Assembly (NCBI RefSeq): GCF_003606285.1
Contig: NZ_CP028884.1
Span: 806,001-870,000, forward strand
Source: Borrelia turcica IST7
GTDB taxonomy: Bacteria > Spirochaetota > Spirochaetia > Borreliales > Borreliaceae
Length of the DNA stretch: 64,000 nucleotides
Direction of reading: 5' to 3'
In this document: positions 25,313 through 35,814 of the stretch, piece after piece
Layout of the letters: every line of letters starts with the position of its first letter
Position numbering within the stretch: the first letter of the stretch is position 1
Program-made: the position numbers and the translations under genes
The notes under the pieces: generated by a model
Told to the model about the DNA's origin: nothing
What the model saw: only the letters and a program-made list of their open reading frames with translations
Database searches by the model: none

Positions 25313-25642
25313 TTATCGCTCGTCTCCTTCACCATTAATAGTTCCATCTTCATGTCTTTTTTTTAGTTTCTCTAAATTAGTAATAGCAACATCTTCAAGC
25401 GTTATTCCAAGATTATTACTTAAGTTTGAAATATACCATAAAACATCGCCAAGCTCTTTCTTAATAGATAATAAATACTCGTCATCAAGTACATAGTCTT
25501 TATCACGACCCAATTTTTTTATTTTTTCTATAACTTCGCCTGTCTCTCCCGCAAGACCGAGTGTTGTTAAAATTAGTTCTTCCTTTTTATTTTTATACTT
25601 AGCCGTTTTTTTTGCCTGCTTTTGGTATTCGTTTAATTCCAT
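25313..25642 (-). CDS. MazG-like nucleotide pyrophosphohydrolase
   Basis: 109 residues. GLAGETGEVIEKIKKLGRDKD and KKELGDVLWYISNLSNNLGI give the EExxE...ExxD-type metal-binding helices of the all-alpha MazG/iMazG family, which hydrolyse non-canonical or excess nucleoside triphosphates. A single short domain, so closer to the small house-cleaning members than to the full-length MazG. It lies 40 bases upstream of the PopT-like gene, likely one unit. The start lacks a clear ribosome binding site. Confidence 0.88.
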   Translation of the reverse strand: MELNEYQKQAKKTAKYKNKKEELILTTLGLAGETGEVIEKIKKLGRDKDYVLDDEYLLSIKKELGDVLWYISNLSNNLGITLEDVAITNLEKLKKRHEDGTINGEGDER

Positions 25643-25751
25643 AATTAAAACCAGTTTAATACAGTTTTCTATTATTTACAAGTTTATCTATTATATCTTT
25701 TTTTTAAAAATTTTATTATATTAAGCTCAATGTATTATTGGAGTTTTATAT

Positions 25752-26639
25752 GTGAATAAGGTTATTTTTGTATTAAGAGTTGTTTTTTTCTGCCTGCAGT
25801 TTAATTATATTTATTCTTATCCTGAGATAAAAAATTTCTCGAATAAAGATCCTATTTTCTCTGACCTTAGAGTAAAAATTTCTAAATACAATAAAAGGGA
25901 AAATGTTCCTTTATTTATTTATTCGTATAAAGTAAAAAAGAGTGATACTTTTTTTAAGATTGCAAACAAAGTAAATGGATGGCAGGCTAGTATTGCTACG
26001 GTTAATTTGCTGGACTCTCCTTTTTTAAGTACGGGACAAGATATTTTAATTCCTAGTAAGAAAGGTCTTTTCGTACTTGATAATAAGAAGCATAGATTTA
26101 ATAATTTACTTTTAGCTACAAGAGACTTAACAAAGGCAGAGAAGATAAAGGTTAAAAGAGATAATAAGATATATGAGTTTTATTTTTTTGATTCTGTTAA
26201 GCAACCAGATTTAAGTTTTTTCTCAAATACGGAAATGCTTTTTTTCCTAAATTCTGATTTTATTTTTCCTTTAAAGAAGTTTATTGTTACTTCTGATTTT
26301 GGATTTAGAGCAGATCCTTTTACTGGTAGAAATAGTTTTCATACGGGTATAGATCTTGCAGCTCCAATGGATACCCTAGTCTTTTGTTCATCTTATGGTG
26401 TTGTAGTGATAGTTGGCTATAATGATATTTATGGAAATTTTGTTGTTGTTGAACATAAAAACAACATTAAGTCGCTTTATGGTCATCTTAATTCTTATAT
26501 TGTTCGTAAGGGAGATGTTTTAAAAACAGGAGATGTTATTGGTAGAGTAGGTCAAACAGGACGCTCAACAGGACCTCATCTACATTTTGAAATATTAAAA
26601 AAAGATACGCCCATTAATCCTGTTAAAATTTTAAAGTAG
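25752..26639 (+). CDS. LysM and M23-peptidase domain protein
   Basis: 295 residues, GTG start. N-terminal signal sequence (VIFVLRVVFFCLQFNYIYSYP), a LysM domain at ~55-100 (YKVKKSDTFFKIANKVNGW ... GQDILIPSKKG), then a C-terminal M23/LytM domain. The zinc ligands are intact: HTGIDLAA (HxxxD) and GPHLHFEI (HxH), so it should be an active peptidoglycan endopeptidase in the periplasm. It stands alone; the 268 bases downstream to the Rrp2 gene are AT-rich and contain no recognisable gene or stem-loop. Confidence 0.93.
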   Translation: MNKVIFVLRVVFFCLQFNYIYSYPEIKNFSNKDPIFSDLRVKISKYNKRENVPLFIYSYKVKKSDTFFKIANKVNGWQASIATVNLLDSPFLSTGQDILIPSKKGLFVLDNKKHRFNNLLLATRDLTKAEKIKVKRDNKIYEFYFFDSVKQPDLSFFSNTEMLFFLNSDFIFPLKKFIVTSDFGFRADPFTGRNSFHTGIDLAAPMDTLVFCSSYGVVVIVGYNDIYGNFVVVEHKNNIKSLYGHLNSYIVRKGDVLKTGDVIGRVGQTGRSTGPHLHFEILKKDTPINPVKILK

Positions 26640-26907
26640 ATAAGTAATTTTTAAAACAGTATAAAAATGTATTACTAAATTATTTTGATTCTAATTTAAT
26701 AATCCTTAAATAGATAAGACATAATAGGATAATTTTATGATACACTTTGATTAAAATTTTTACTTAATACTGTACCAACTTGATATATTTATTTTCATTT
26801 CACGGGATTTTTAGTATCAAAAATATACAATGTAAGAAATTACTATATATTTTTATACTAATTATTAATTAATAACACGGTTTTATTTTGAAAATAGATA
26901 AGCTTAT

Positions 26908-28260
26908 TTAATCGATATCGTATTCTGTTATTTTATTGTGAAGGGTTTTTCTTCCTATTTTGAGTATCTCGGCACATTTGCTTTTGTTGTGCTTAGAATA
27001 TAGAAGTGTTTGTTTAATGATTTCTCTTTCTGCTTCTTTTAAGCTTATGCCTATTGGTAATGTTATTTTGACTATTTGATTTGTGTTATTTTTAATTTTT
27101 GGTGGCAGGTCATCTTTTACGATTTGCTTTCCCTTAGACAGTATTAGGGCGCTTTCAAGTACATTTTTTAATTCTCTAATATTTCCTGGCCAATCATAAG
27201 CATAAAGAGCTTTGAGTGCATCATTAGAAAGGCTTTTTTCTTCTCTATTGTTTTCGCTAGCAACGCTTTTAATTAGTATGTTTGTTAGATTTTGTATGTC
27301 ATCTTTTCTTTCTCTTAAAGGCGGGATATTAATGTTTATTATATTTAGTCTGTAAAATAAGTCTTCCCTAAATCTTCCCTTCTTGATTTCTTCTTCAATA
27401 TTTTTATTTGTTGCTGTTAATAACCTAATGTCAACTTGCATAGTGGATTCTCCACCTACTCGCTCGAATGTTTTATTTTGAAGAACTCTTAGTAGTTTTA
27501 CTTGAACTTCAGGTGATACTTCTACTATTTCATCTAAAAATATTGTTCCCTTATCGGCAAGTTCAAATCTACCTTTTTTTTGAGATATCGCGCCTGTGAA
27601 TGCTCCTTTTTCATGTCCAAAAAGTTCGCTTTCAAGTATGCTTTCAGAGAGTGCTGCACAGTTTACTTTAATAAAAGGTTTGTCATTCCTATTTGATAAG
27701 TCAAAAATAGCATCTGCTATTACTTCTTTTCCAACCCCGCTTTCTCCAGTTATTAGTACGGATGCTTTTGATTTAGCAATTTTTTTGACGAGTTCCAAAG
27801 TTTTTTGCATAACAAGAGATTTTCCAAGGATATGTTCATAATAGTTTAAATCTTTTCTGATGATAATATTTTCTGAAATACTTTTATGAATTTTATCATT
27901 TTGCCTATTTAAGGCTCTCTTTATTATGAGTAATAGTCTTTCAAGATCAACTGGTTTTGTTAAAAAATCATAAGCACCTTCCCGCATAGCATCAACCGCT
28001 GAATCAACGGTTCCATGCGCTGTTAGAATAATAAAAGGCATGTTTGGATTTTTATCTTTTACGATTTTTAATAATTGTTCTCCTGATAATTGAGGCATTC
28101 TAAGGTCAGATATTATAACATCAATCTTTTCATTTTCAATTGTTTCAATAGCTTCTTCTCCATCGCTAGCGGTAAATACAAAAAATCCCTCCTCTTCAAG
28201 ATAGGTTGCTATCCCTTCTCGTATGTTTTTCTCATCGTCTGCTACAAGTACCTTACTCAT
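26908..28260 (-). CDS. rrp2: sigma-54 enhancer-binding response regulator Rrp2
   Basis: 450 residues. Receiver domain with phospho-acceptor Asp52 (VIISDLRMP), AAA+ domain with Walker A GESGVGKE and the sigma-54 contact loop GAFTGA, and a C-terminal Fis-type helix-turn-helix (SKCAEILKIGRKTLHNKI). Rrp2 (BB0763) is known to activate RpoN-dependent transcription of rpoS; the rpoS gene with a sigma-54 promoter lies 6.7 kb upstream in the same block. It overlaps the HK2 gene by eight bases and is the last gene of that unit. Confidence 0.97.
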   Translation of the reverse strand: MSKVLVADDEKNIREGIATYLEEEGFFVFTASDGEEAIETIENEKIDVIISDLRMPQLSGEQLLKIVKDKNPNMPFIILTAHGTVDSAVDAMREGAYDFLTKPVDLERLLLIIKRALNRQNDKIHKSISENIIIRKDLNYYEHILGKSLVMQKTLELVKKIAKSKASVLITGESGVGKEVIADAIFDLSNRNDKPFIKVNCAALSESILESELFGHEKGAFTGAISQKKGRFELADKGTIFLDEIVEVSPEVQVKLLRVLQNKTFERVGGESTMQVDIRLLTATNKNIEEEIKKGRFREDLFYRLNIININIPPLRERKDDIQNLTNILIKSVASENNREEKSLSNDALKALYAYDWPGNIRELKNVLESALILSKGKQIVKDDLPPKIKNNTNQIVKITLPIGISLKEAEREIIKQTLLYSKHNKSKCAEILKIGRKTLHNKITEYDID

Positions 28261-29413
28261 TTTCTAAATATCCTTCAATTAAAATTTTGTCTGTGTTTAA
28301 TTTTGGAAGAGTAATTGTAAAAGTAGTGCCCTTCATCTCTTTACTCTCCACAAAAATTTCTCCTCCGTGTTCTTTTATTATTTTATAAGAAATAGTGAGT
28401 CCTATTCCACTTCCTTTCTCTTTTGTGCTAAATTGTGGCTTAAATATTTCATCCTTTGTTTCATCCTTCATTCCATCTCCGTTATCTTTTATGTTGATAT
28501 ATATGTTATCTTTGCTCTCGTTAATAGAAATATCTATTTTTTTTATTCTTTTATTTGATTCAAGTAGAGCTTCTTCTGCGTTTTTTATTATGTTGATTAT
28601 TACTTGTCTTAAAAGTTTTTCGTCAATTAAAGCAGGACTTACTTTTTTAAGATTGAGTAGAAGTTTAATATCTTTATTTTCTAATTCTGGATTTAGTAAA
28701 TTATATACACTTTTTATGATATCAGTGATATCTCTTTTTTCAGCCATTATCTTGATAGGTCTTACTGTTAATAGGAAGTCTGTTACAGTTTTATCCATTC
28801 TATTTATTTCTTCTTTTATTATTTTAAAGTAATTATCTGCTTTAGTGCTTTTAATATCTTGTCTATCTATTTCTTTCTTGAGTAGCTGTAGGTTTATGTC
28901 AATTGCTCCTAATGGGTTTTTAATCTCATGTGCAATATTTCTTGCATGTCTTGTAAAGGCAGCTAAAGCTTCTGCTCTTCTGAAAAGTTCTTCTTTATGT
29001 TTTTTATCTTTAATATCTTCAATTAAAATAATATTTCCTTCGAGCTTTTGATCTTTAACATATGGCATAAATGATATTTTAATGAACATATTTGTTGAAA
29101 TTTGAAATTCATATCCTATTATTTTGTCTTCATTTATGGCTAGTTCTTCTATTAAATTTGTTAGGGTTGGAATTTGAATATCATAAAGGGTTTCTAGTTT
29201 GGACTCAGAATTGAGAGTTAGTATTTGAAATAACATTTTGTTTGAATAAATTATGTTATTAAACTTATCAAGTACAAGAATTCCTTCATTAATAGATGCA
29301 AAAATTCCGTCATATATTTCTATTTTTTTATAGAGATCTTGAATAAACTTAAGTTTTTGCTCGCTTGATAGTTTATTTAGCTTAGATAAGGCTTTTTTAA
29401 AGAATTTACTCAT
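28253..29413 (-). CDS. hk2: sensor histidine kinase HK2
   Basis: 386 residues without membrane segments, so cytoplasmic. An N-terminal coiled region and a PAS-like domain (IYDGIFASINEGILVLDKFNNIIYSNKMLF) precede the HisKA H-box ARNIAHEIKNPLGAI. The ATPase domain has N-box NIIKNAEEAL, GDGMKDE and the GSGIGLTISYKIIKEHGGEI lid region. Known as the cognate kinase of Rrp2, although in B. burgdorferi acetyl-phosphate can also supply the phosphoryl group. Its ATG overlaps the preceding stop by one base. Confidence 0.95.
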   Translation of the reverse strand: MSKFFKKALSKLNKLSSEQKLKFIQDLYKKIEIYDGIFASINEGILVLDKFNNIIYSNKMLFQILTLNSESKLETLYDIQIPTLTNLIEELAINEDKIIGYEFQISTNMFIKISFMPYVKDQKLEGNIILIEDIKDKKHKEELFRRAEALAAFTRHARNIAHEIKNPLGAIDINLQLLKKEIDRQDIKSTKADNYFKIIKEEINRMDKTVTDFLLTVRPIKIMAEKRDITDIIKSVYNLLNPELENKDIKLLLNLKKVSPALIDEKLLRQVIINIIKNAEEALLESNKRIKKIDISINESKDNIYINIKDNGDGMKDETKDEIFKPQFSTKEKGSGIGLTISYKIIKEHGGEIFVESKEMKGTTFTITLPKLNTDKILIEGYLENE

Positions 29414-30456
29414 TAATCCTCATAAATTAGCATTAGGTTTTCTGCAATTAGCTTTTTATTCTGATTATAGGGTGTGTGTTTTAAAATATGTTTTAGATAT
29501 TCTAACCTCTTTAGATAAGTATTAATATCTAAATTTTGGTTTAAAAAGTCGTGTCTAAGTTGAGTTGCAAGTTCTTTTAAGAATGATGTAAATGTAACCT
29601 CATCTTTTAAAAAATTAAATGTGTCAAGGTTAAATAATCCTTGCTTTTCTTTTATTATGTTCAAAGTTCTCTTTACTTCTTCTTTTAATTTTTCACTTTC
29701 TTCGCTGTAAAATGAATTAAAATATTCTTCGGTTGTGAGTGTGTCATTTTTATTAAAGATTGCTTTAAATTTTTTAACCTCAAAATCTCTATTTTCTTTT
29801 TGGAATCTGTAGCATCTCAGTCTTGATAATATTGTTTTTGGAATTTTATTTTTATTTCTTGTGGTTAATATAAAATAAATATTTAAAGGAGGTTCTTCTA
29901 ATATTTTAAGAAGCGCATTGTAAACATTAAAGGATAAATTTTCAATTTCATTGATATAGATTACCTTTGTCTTATTTTTCTCCGAGAATGCCCAAGATCT
30001 AACCTTTCTAATGTCATTAATGGTAAGGTTGAAATTTATGTCTTTAATTATCTCTTCAATTTTTTTAATAAGTTCTTTTTTTACAGTGTTGCTATAATCG
30101 TTTTTATAATAAATTTCGTTAATAAAATTAACATTCTTTTCTATTTTTTTTAAGTTTTTATCACTACTGAAGTTGTATTTAGTGAAAATGATATTCTTAA
30201 CGTATTTTAGGTATTTATTTATGACCTCATTTGAATCTACATTAAGATATGCCTTTGCTTCTATTGTATTAAGACTTGAGAAGACTAGTAGATTGGGATT
30301 TGATGAAGTTTGTGAGTTTAATATTTTTTTTGCAAGTACAAAAGCACTTATTCTTTTGGAGGAAAATCTCTCTCCCCAAAAAAGTATTGCATTTGGGAGA
30401 CTGCCTTTTTCATATTCATTAAGTATTTCTTTAGTGATTTTGGGTAGTATTTCCAT
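29413..30456 (-). CDS. holB: DNA polymerase III delta-prime-like clamp-loader subunit
   Basis: 347 residues with an AAA+-like layout. N-terminal PNAILFWGERFSSKRISAFVLAKKIL has a degenerate P-loop, normal for delta prime. KTKVIYINEIENLSFNVYNALLKILEEPPLNIYFILTTRN is the classic clamp-loader stretch, and TILSRLRCYRF is a variant of the SRC motif (Arg finger region). The C-terminal part is helical. It is placed between cvpA and hk2 in a tightly packed unit. The clear LLKILEEPP motif makes the assignment good, although the protein is divergent. Confidence 0.85.
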   Translation of the reverse strand: MEILPKITKEILNEYEKGSLPNAILFWGERFSSKRISAFVLAKKILNSQTSSNPNLLVFSSLNTIEAKAYLNVDSNEVINKYLKYVKNIIFTKYNFSSDKNLKKIEKNVNFINEIYYKNDYSNTVKKELIKKIEEIIKDINFNLTINDIRKVRSWAFSEKNKTKVIYINEIENLSFNVYNALLKILEEPPLNIYFILTTRNKNKIPKTILSRLRCYRFQKENRDFEVKKFKAIFNKNDTLTTEEYFNSFYSEESEKLKEEVKRTLNIIKEKQGLFNLDTFNFLKDEVTFTSFLKELATQLRHDFLNQNLDINTYLKRLEYLKHILKHTPYNQNKKLIAENLMLIYED

Positions 30457-30470
30457 ATTTTTGCTTCTCT

Positions 30471-30959
30471 TTACTGTGTTTTTGATAATTTGAAAAAATA
30501 ATTTATTCCAGGATTAAGATATTCAAGTAATGTACTTCCTTCTAAAAAGTATGAGGGTTTAAAGATTTGTTGTGAGTGAATTAAATAAACTACAATTGCA
30601 ATGATGCCAAAGGCTTCAAATAAACCAAGTATTAGCCCAAGTATTCTATTAAAGAATAGCAGTTGAAGGTGGCTTATGATTGATTCAATTAGTGATTGTA
30701 ATATTAGAAATCCTATATGTATTAATAAAAAAAATACTAGTAATGCTTGAATGTAGGATAATTCAAGCATGGGAGATATAAATGCTTGAAAATTATGCGT
30801 TTTATTGTAAAGTAAAAATATTAAAGCAAAGACTTCAACAAAGCCACCAATTTCTTTAATAAAACCCCTTAAAAATCCTCTAAAACCCAGTGAGATAAAA
30901 ATTATTATTATTAGTATGTCAGCTATGCCAGTTATTTTAACGGGATCGTGTTCTAGCAT
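30471..30959 (-). CDS. cvpA: CvpA-family membrane protein
   Basis: 162 residues with four hydrophobic segments: an N-terminal [25 protein letters not shown] that matches the CvpA start, then [26 protein letters not shown] and [15 protein letters not shown]. CvpA is an inner-membrane protein of uncertain role in envelope homeostasis. It overlaps the 3' end of murG by seven bases. An ATGCTTGAA motif occurs three times in alternating orientation within the gene, allowing two competing small stem-loops. Confidence 0.85.
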   Translation of the reverse strand: MLEHDPVKITGIADILIIIIFISLGFRGFLRGFIKEIGGFVEVFALIFLLYNKTHNFQAFISPMLELSYIQALLVFFLLIHIGFLILQSLIESIISHLQLLFFNRILGLILGLFEAFGIIAIVVYLIHSQQIFKPSYFLEGSTLLEYLNPGINYFFKLSKTQ

Positions 30960-32038
30960 TCCATTGCCTCAAACTGTTTTAATAATATATTAGATATTAG
31001 ATTTGATGAATCTTGTTTATGAAATTTATTGATATTATGCCTTAATGTATCAGATTTTTCTTTGTTTTCCAGTATTTCTTGTATAGCATTTATGATAACA
31101 CTTTCATTTAAATTTTTTTCTTCTATTTTTAAGCATGCATTATGCTCTTCTAGTAGGTTTGCATTTCTAACCTGGTCGCCTCTTGAACCTTTTTCGAATG
31201 GAATAAGTATTACACAAGCGCCAGCATTAGCAAATTCTTTAATAGCTCCAGCTCCAGCTCTGCTGATTATTATATTTGAAAATTTAATTATGCTTGACAT
31301 TTCTTCTGCATTAAAAAATGGACGTCTTAGATAATTATTTTCTCTAGTTCCGTCTATACTTTTGCCACATTGGTGTATGAAATAGGCGTCAATTTTGTTT
31401 TTGATATTAGTGGCTAGTTGATTTAAAATTTCTGCTCCAAGAGAACCTCCTAGTAAGCTAATAATAGGTTTTTCTGTATTGCAAGACAGAGTTTTTATAA
31501 TGTTTGGATTTGGATTTGTAAATTCTGATCTTATTGGTGAGCCCGTATATATGACATTTTTGTTTTTAAAGTACTTTTTACTTTCTTTAAAGCTAATGTG
31601 TATTGTGTCTGCAAATTTTGAGTTGATTTTCGTTGCAAGCCCAGGATCAAGATCCATTTCATGGGTTATTTTTTTTACTTTAAGAAGACTTGCTGCAATA
31701 ATAGGAGGACTTGATACAAAACCGCCAGTTGCGTATATAATTTGGGGTTTATGTTTTTTTATAATAAAAAAGCTTTTGATTATTCCAAATATAACTTTTA
31801 AAAAATCAGTGAAATTTTGTAGTGAGAAATATCTCCTAAGTTTTCCAGATGGAATTTCAATAAATTTAATATGAGAATATTCTCTTATGATTTTAGATTC
31901 CATTGATTCTTTTTGCCCTAGCCAGAAGAATTCAATATTCTTGTCTAATTCTCTTAAGCTTTCAATTATTGCTATCCCTGGGAAAATATGCCCTCCGGTA
32001 CCTCCTCCCGTAAAAAATATCATTTTTTTATTTTTCAT
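30953..32038 (-). CDS. murG: UDP-GlcNAc:lipid I N-acetylglucosaminyltransferase MurG
   Basis: 361 residues, standard length. Makes lipid II at the inner face of the membrane. N-terminal [21 protein letters not shown] holds the GGTGGH loop; [10 protein letters not shown] and [23 protein letters not shown] are the donor-binding loops. The usual HQ pair after the PF loop reads DQ ([13 protein letters not shown]), a small deviation. AGAGG precedes the ATG. First of the murG-cvpA-holB-hk2-rrp2 unit; 146 AT-rich bases separate it from pdxK. Confidence 0.96.
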   Translation of the reverse strand: MKNKKMIFFTGGGTGGHIFPGIAIIESLRELDKNIEFFWLGQKESMESKIIREYSHIKFIEIPSGKLRRYFSLQNFTDFLKVIFGIIKSFFIIKKHKPQIIYATGGFVSSPPIIAASLLKVKKITHEMDLDPGLATKINSKFADTIHISFKESKKYFKNKNVIYTGSPIRSEFTNPNPNIIKTLSCNTEKPIISLLGGSLGAEILNQLATNIKNKIDAYFIHQCGKSIDGTRENNYLRRPFFNAEEMSSIIKFSNIIISRAGAGAIKEFANAGACVILIPFEKGSRGDQVRNANLLEEHNACLKIEEKNLNESVIINAIQEILENKEKSDTLRHNINKFHKQDSSNLISNILLKQFEAMEC

Positions 32039-32184
32039 ATGCCTCTTTTATTCATTGATTAAGTTTTTAGCAATATAATTTGGATTATATTCATATTTTA
32101 AATTAATAGTACATTTTAATGCAAATATTGAATATTTTTTTACTGAGCGAGGTTTTCCATTCTAGAATACTACTTAAATTAAGC

Positions 32185-33000
32185 TTAAAAATCATTTTGA
32201 GTGGTATTGAAATTATTTTTTAGGAATTGTTCAATTTGAATACCTTCTTTTTTGGGAGTATTAAGTGCAATAGAGTGTTTTATTATTGATTGAATTACTC
32301 GTGTTGCTTTTTCTAAGGCCTGTTCTATCTCTAATTTTTCCAGATATCCTATTAACAAGCTAGCAAATAAGTCTCCTGTCCCGCTGAAATTTTGTTCCAA
32401 TTTTTCTAAGAAAATTTCTGAATATTTCTTTGTTCGTGGATTATAGGCAACCGTTCCAATAAGATTATCTTTTTCTACACTGGTGACCACGGTTGTTCCA
32501 TTTATTTCAAGGCTTATTATAGCCTTAATCATTTCATCTTTATTGTTTATCTCTTCAATGTTAGTAAGCATTTTAAGTTCTGTAATATTAGGTGTTATAA
32601 TGTCTGCATGCTTTATGAGGCTTCGGAAACCACTTACGATTTTTTGGTCAAAAATAGGGTAGAGTAGCCCATTGTCTGCAAACACAGGATCAATTATGAT
32701 TTTTTCAAACTTTAATAGCTTGAACATATTCTTTATTATATTTTGTTGATTATGACTCCCAAGAAATCCGCTGTAGAATATGTTAAAACTTTCATTTTGA
32801 TTTTTCCAAGACAAAATAAATTTTTCTAATTCATTTGTTAAATCTATTATTTCAAATTCTTTATAAGCTGTTGTTGCTGAGAGAACAGAAGTTACAAATG
32901 GACATACTTGCATATTAAATGATGATATAACTGGTATGCACATTGTAAGTGATGTGCGTCCTATGGTTGAAATGTCATGCATGGCTAATACTCTTTTCAT
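32185..33000 (-). CDS. pdxK: pyridoxal/pyridoxamine kinase
   Basis: 271-residue ribokinase-fold enzyme that phosphorylates B6 vitamers. N-terminal [12 protein letters not shown], the GFLGSH block, VIDP-type [11 protein letters not shown], the late NITELKMLT and the catalytic [16 protein letters not shown] (anion hole GTGD). Salvage of B6 is expected in an organism without de novo pyridoxal-phosphate synthesis. The start overlaps the tsaD stop by four bases (ATGA arrangement). Confidence 0.92.
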   Translation of the reverse strand: MKRVLAMHDISTIGRTSLTMCIPVISSFNMQVCPFVTSVLSATTAYKEFEIIDLTNELEKFILSWKNQNESFNIFYSGFLGSHNQQNIIKNMFKLLKFEKIIIDPVFADNGLLYPIFDQKIVSGFRSLIKHADIITPNITELKMLTNIEEINNKDEMIKAIISLEINGTTVVTSVEKDNLIGTVAYNPRTKKYSEIFLEKLEQNFSGTGDLFASLLIGYLEKLEIEQALEKATRVIQSIIKHSIALNTPKKEGIQIEQFLKNNFNTTQNDF

Positions 33001-34013
33001 AATTTGCCTTCCTTTCTGTATTTATATGTTTCTATTCTTGAGCTTGCATCGGTTTCAATTGGACTTGCTCCGTATTTTAAGTACATATGGTATCCAATTC
33101 CTGCAATCATTGCTCCATTATCTGTGCAAAGGTCTATTGGGGGATAATAAGCTTCTATTGCAAGATTTTTGATTTTTTCTCTTAAGTAAAGATTGCTGGC
33201 AACTCCTCCAGATATTATTAATTTTTTTATATTAGTAGACTTTATGGCTCTTTTAATTGGATTTAGTAATGTTTCAAAAGCTACTCTTTGAAAACTTGCA
33301 GCGATGTTATTTTCTGTTATGTTTTCATATTTGTTTTTAAATTTTTCAATTTGATGTATGCATGCTGTTTTAAGTCCAGAGTATGAAAAATCGTACCAGT
33401 TTTCTTTTTTTTCAAAAATTGTGACTGGGAAATTAAATGCATATTCATTTCCACTTTTAGCTAATTTTTCTATATTAGGTCCTCCTGGAAATCCCATATC
33501 GTAGTGCTTAGCTATTTTGTCAAAAGCTTCTCCACAAGCATCATCAAGGGTACGGCCAAGTATTTGGATATCATCAAAATTATTTTGTTTTGCAAGTATT
33601 GTATGTCCCCCACTTAAGATGAGAGATAAAAATGGATATTCTAACTTTTCAGTCATTAAAGGAGAGTAGAGATGCCCTAAAATATGATCAATGCAAATTA
33701 ATGGTTTGTTAAGGGCGATTGATAATCCTTTGGCAAAATTTACTCCGACAATTAAAGAACCGATAAGGCCTGGTTTAGATGTGACTGCTATTAAATCAAT
33801 ATCTGATGCATTCATTTGGGCACCTGTTAGAGCTTTTTTGCAGACAGACATAATAAATTCTGTATGCAACCTTGAGGCAATCTCTGGAACTACGCCATAG
33901 TATTTTTTGTGTTCGTCTTGGCTAAGTTTAATATTGCTTAAAATTTTAATTCCATCTTCTACTATGGCTGCACAACAATCGTCACAGGAGCTTTCTATTC
34001 CAAGCACTTTCAT
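32997..34013 (-). CDS. tsaD: tRNA N6-adenosine threonylcarbamoyltransferase
   Basis: I choose the ATG at 34013 ([12 protein letters not shown]), which has AGAGG six bases upstream and gives 338 residues, the family norm. TsaD with TsaB, TsaC and TsaE makes t6A37 in tRNAs that read ANN codons. Motifs: [24 protein letters not shown], the iron-binding [13 protein letters not shown], and [12 protein letters not shown]. The start overlaps the deacetylase-like gene by 32 bases. Confidence 0.97.
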   Translation of the reverse strand: MKVLGIESSCDDCCAAIVEDGIKILSNIKLSQDEHKKYYGVVPEIASRLHTEFIMSVCKKALTGAQMNASDIDLIAVTSKPGLIGSLIVGVNFAKGLSIALNKPLICIDHILGHLYSPLMTEKLEYPFLSLILSGGHTILAKQNNFDDIQILGRTLDDACGEAFDKIAKHYDMGFPGGPNIEKLAKSGNEYAFNFPVTIFEKKENWYDFSYSGLKTACIHQIEKFKNKYENITENNIAASFQRVAFETLLNPIKRAIKSTNIKKLIISGGVASNLYLREKIKNLAIEAYYPPIDLCTDNGAMIAGIGYHMYLKYGASPIETDASSRIETYKYRKEGKL

Positions 34014-34905
34014 TATTTTCCTCTTTCTCATAAAGGTTTAATAAGTTTTTAAATTCAAATTCCTTGTTTAAGTTTTCTGATTCTTGTTTGAGTACTTTAA
34101 GGGTATTTTTTGACCAAATATGTCCTATTACTTTGACAACTCCTTTTATTCTTGCTATTTGTTTTGCCTTCTCAAGTGATTCAATGACATCCTCTTCAGT
34201 ATCTTTATTGTCCAGGAAGATATCTCTTTTCTCTACTCTGATTCCAATTTTTTCTCCAACTTTTATTGATATGCTTTCTTTGGTAGTAAAGCTGTCAAAG
34301 AAATATCTATTTTCTTCTTTAAGTTTAGTTAAGATAGCTTTCATTATATCTTCGTTTGAGGTAATGAGACTTCCCATGTGATTATTCATTATCCTTGCAT
34401 TAGGATATTCTTTAAATGTTTTTTCAATTTTTGTTCGTATTGTACGCTCATTGTCATTGATGTTGATGTGAAATTTTTCTATTGAATTTTTATGCTTTGA
34501 TTGCATTGGAAAGTGAATCATTGTAATTTTATTTTTACTTGTTAGTTTATTATAAGCATGCATTGATTTGGGTAGAAAAGGGATAATTGCAAAGTTGATT
34601 TTTAGGTTAATTTTTATAAATTCTTCTAACATAGATTCATCGTATCCAACATCATCAATTATGAGATAAAATTCAGGTTTTAAAGATTGAGATTTGAATT
34701 TTTTTTTCTCTTTCATTAAATCTTCTTTTTTAATTTTTTCCAATTTTTCCTTGAAATTTAAGTTAAAAGTTTTTGCATTTTTTTTAATGTACAAGAGACT
34801 AGAGAAGAGTAAGATTACTGCACTAATGATGGTAACTATAATGAATAATATTGTAACTTTTGTTTTGTTGTTCTTTATTAAAATAGAAACATTCTTAATA
34901 TACAT
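33982..34905 (-). CDS. divergent polysaccharide deacetylase (YibQ/DUF610-like), membrane anchored
   Basis: 307 residues. An N-terminal membrane helix ([24 protein letters not shown]) and a lysine-rich linker lead to a periplasmic domain. The domain carries the whole YibQ-type series of motifs: [47 protein letters not shown], and VIGHIW. The family is related to NodB deacetylases, but its substrate is not established. Located between rpoS and tsaD, in the same direction. Confidence 0.87.
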   Translation of the reverse strand: MYIKNVSILIKNNKTKVTILFIIVTIISAVILLFSSLLYIKKNAKTFNLNFKEKLEKIKKEDLMKEKKKFKSQSLKPEFYLIIDDVGYDESMLEEFIKINLKINFAIIPFLPKSMHAYNKLTSKNKITMIHFPMQSKHKNSIEKFHININDNERTIRTKIEKTFKEYPNARIMNNHMGSLITSNEDIMKAILTKLKEENRYFFDSFTTKESISIKVGEKIGIRVEKRDIFLDNKDTEEDVIESLEKAKQIARIKGVVKVIGHIWSKNTLKVLKQESENLNKEFEFKNLLNLYEKEENNESAWNRKLL

Positions 34906-34949
34906 GCCTGATGATTAAGTAGAACAAAACCCAACATTAATGTCAATGT

Positions 34950-35753
34950 TTATTGATAAAGTTCTTCTCTAAGCTTTTTGAGTACTCTTTTTTCAATCTG
35001 TCTTACGGTTTCTGAAGATATTCCAAGTTCATTAGAAATATCTTTTAGAGTGCTTTTTTTATCATTATTATCTAAGTTGTATCTTTTTCTTATGATATAT
35101 CTCTCTTTATAGTTTAGTTTGGTATCCAATATATGATTTAGGTGTTTTAGTGTAGAGCTTTGTTCAAGAGTACTTTCGGGATTAAAAGAATTGTCTTCGT
35201 AAAGATTTAAAAGTGTAGAATTTTCCGATCCTTCAATCTCTTTATCAAGAGAATATTCTTTTTCAAGATATGGAATGATTTTAATGTATTGAGCAGGAGT
35301 TAAGTTAAATTTTTCCATTATATCTTCTTTTTTAGGATATTTTTCTTCTTCCATGAGATACTTGTTTATCTGTAATATTAAGTTCTCTTTTCTATAAGGG
35401 ACTTTTACAAGCCTTGTTTTAGTATTTAATGCTCTTTGAAGAGATTGTTTAATCCAAAATGAAGCATAGGTTGAAAACTTGGTGTTTTTACTTGGATCGT
35501 ATTTCTCAGCAGCTCTGATTAGACCTAAATTCCCTTCTTGAATCAAGTCTTCAATTTTTAAACCCTTCCCAGCATATCTTTTAATGATTTTTAAAACAAG
35601 ACGTAGATTAGCATTAATCATTTTATTTTTGGCTTTCAAGTCTCCACGTCTAATTTGAGCGGCAAGTTCAATTTCTTCTTCATGAGTTATTAATCTGTGT
35701 TCTCTCACTGATTTTAAATAGATGTTTAAATCTTCGTTACTGAATATATTCAC
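34950..35753 (-). CDS. rpoS: alternative sigma factor RpoS
   Basis: 267 residues with GTG start and AGGGAG seven bases upstream. Region 1.2/2 begins DLNIYLKSVREHRLITHEEEIELAAQIRRGD; region 2.4 contains TYASFWIKQSLQRALNT; region 4.2 has LGISSETVRQIEKRVLKKLRE. In Borrelia RpoS is the gatekeeper of genes switched between tick and mammal, controlled by Rrp2 and RpoN. The matching sigma-54 promoter is seen at 35815-35830. Confidence 0.96.
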   Translation of the reverse strand: MNIFSNEDLNIYLKSVREHRLITHEEEIELAAQIRRGDLKAKNKMINANLRLVLKIIKRYAGKGLKIEDLIQEGNLGLIRAAEKYDPSKNTKFSTYASFWIKQSLQRALNTKTRLVKVPYRKENLILQINKYLMEEEKYPKKEDIMEKFNLTPAQYIKIIPYLEKEYSLDKEIEGSENSTLLNLYEDNSFNPESTLEQSSTLKHLNHILDTKLNYKERYIIRKRYNLDNNDKKSTLKDISNELGISSETVRQIEKRVLKKLREELYQ

Positions 35754-35814
35754 AATATTTCTCCCTATCTTTTAAATTTATAACTAGTACAATCCCTCCC
35801 CATTTAAAATGTAA

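Noticed and set aside
26640-26907. 268-base gap between the M23 peptidase and rrp2 as a place for a small RNA
   Set aside because: It is AT-rich with no tRNA-like fold, stem-loop with T run, or clear promoter pair; nothing can be supported.
28090-28832. Several plus-strand open frames of 60-145 codons opposite the rrp2 and hk2 genes
   Set aside because: They are antisense shadows with biased Ser/Phe/Ile content, no ribosome binding sites and no domain signals.
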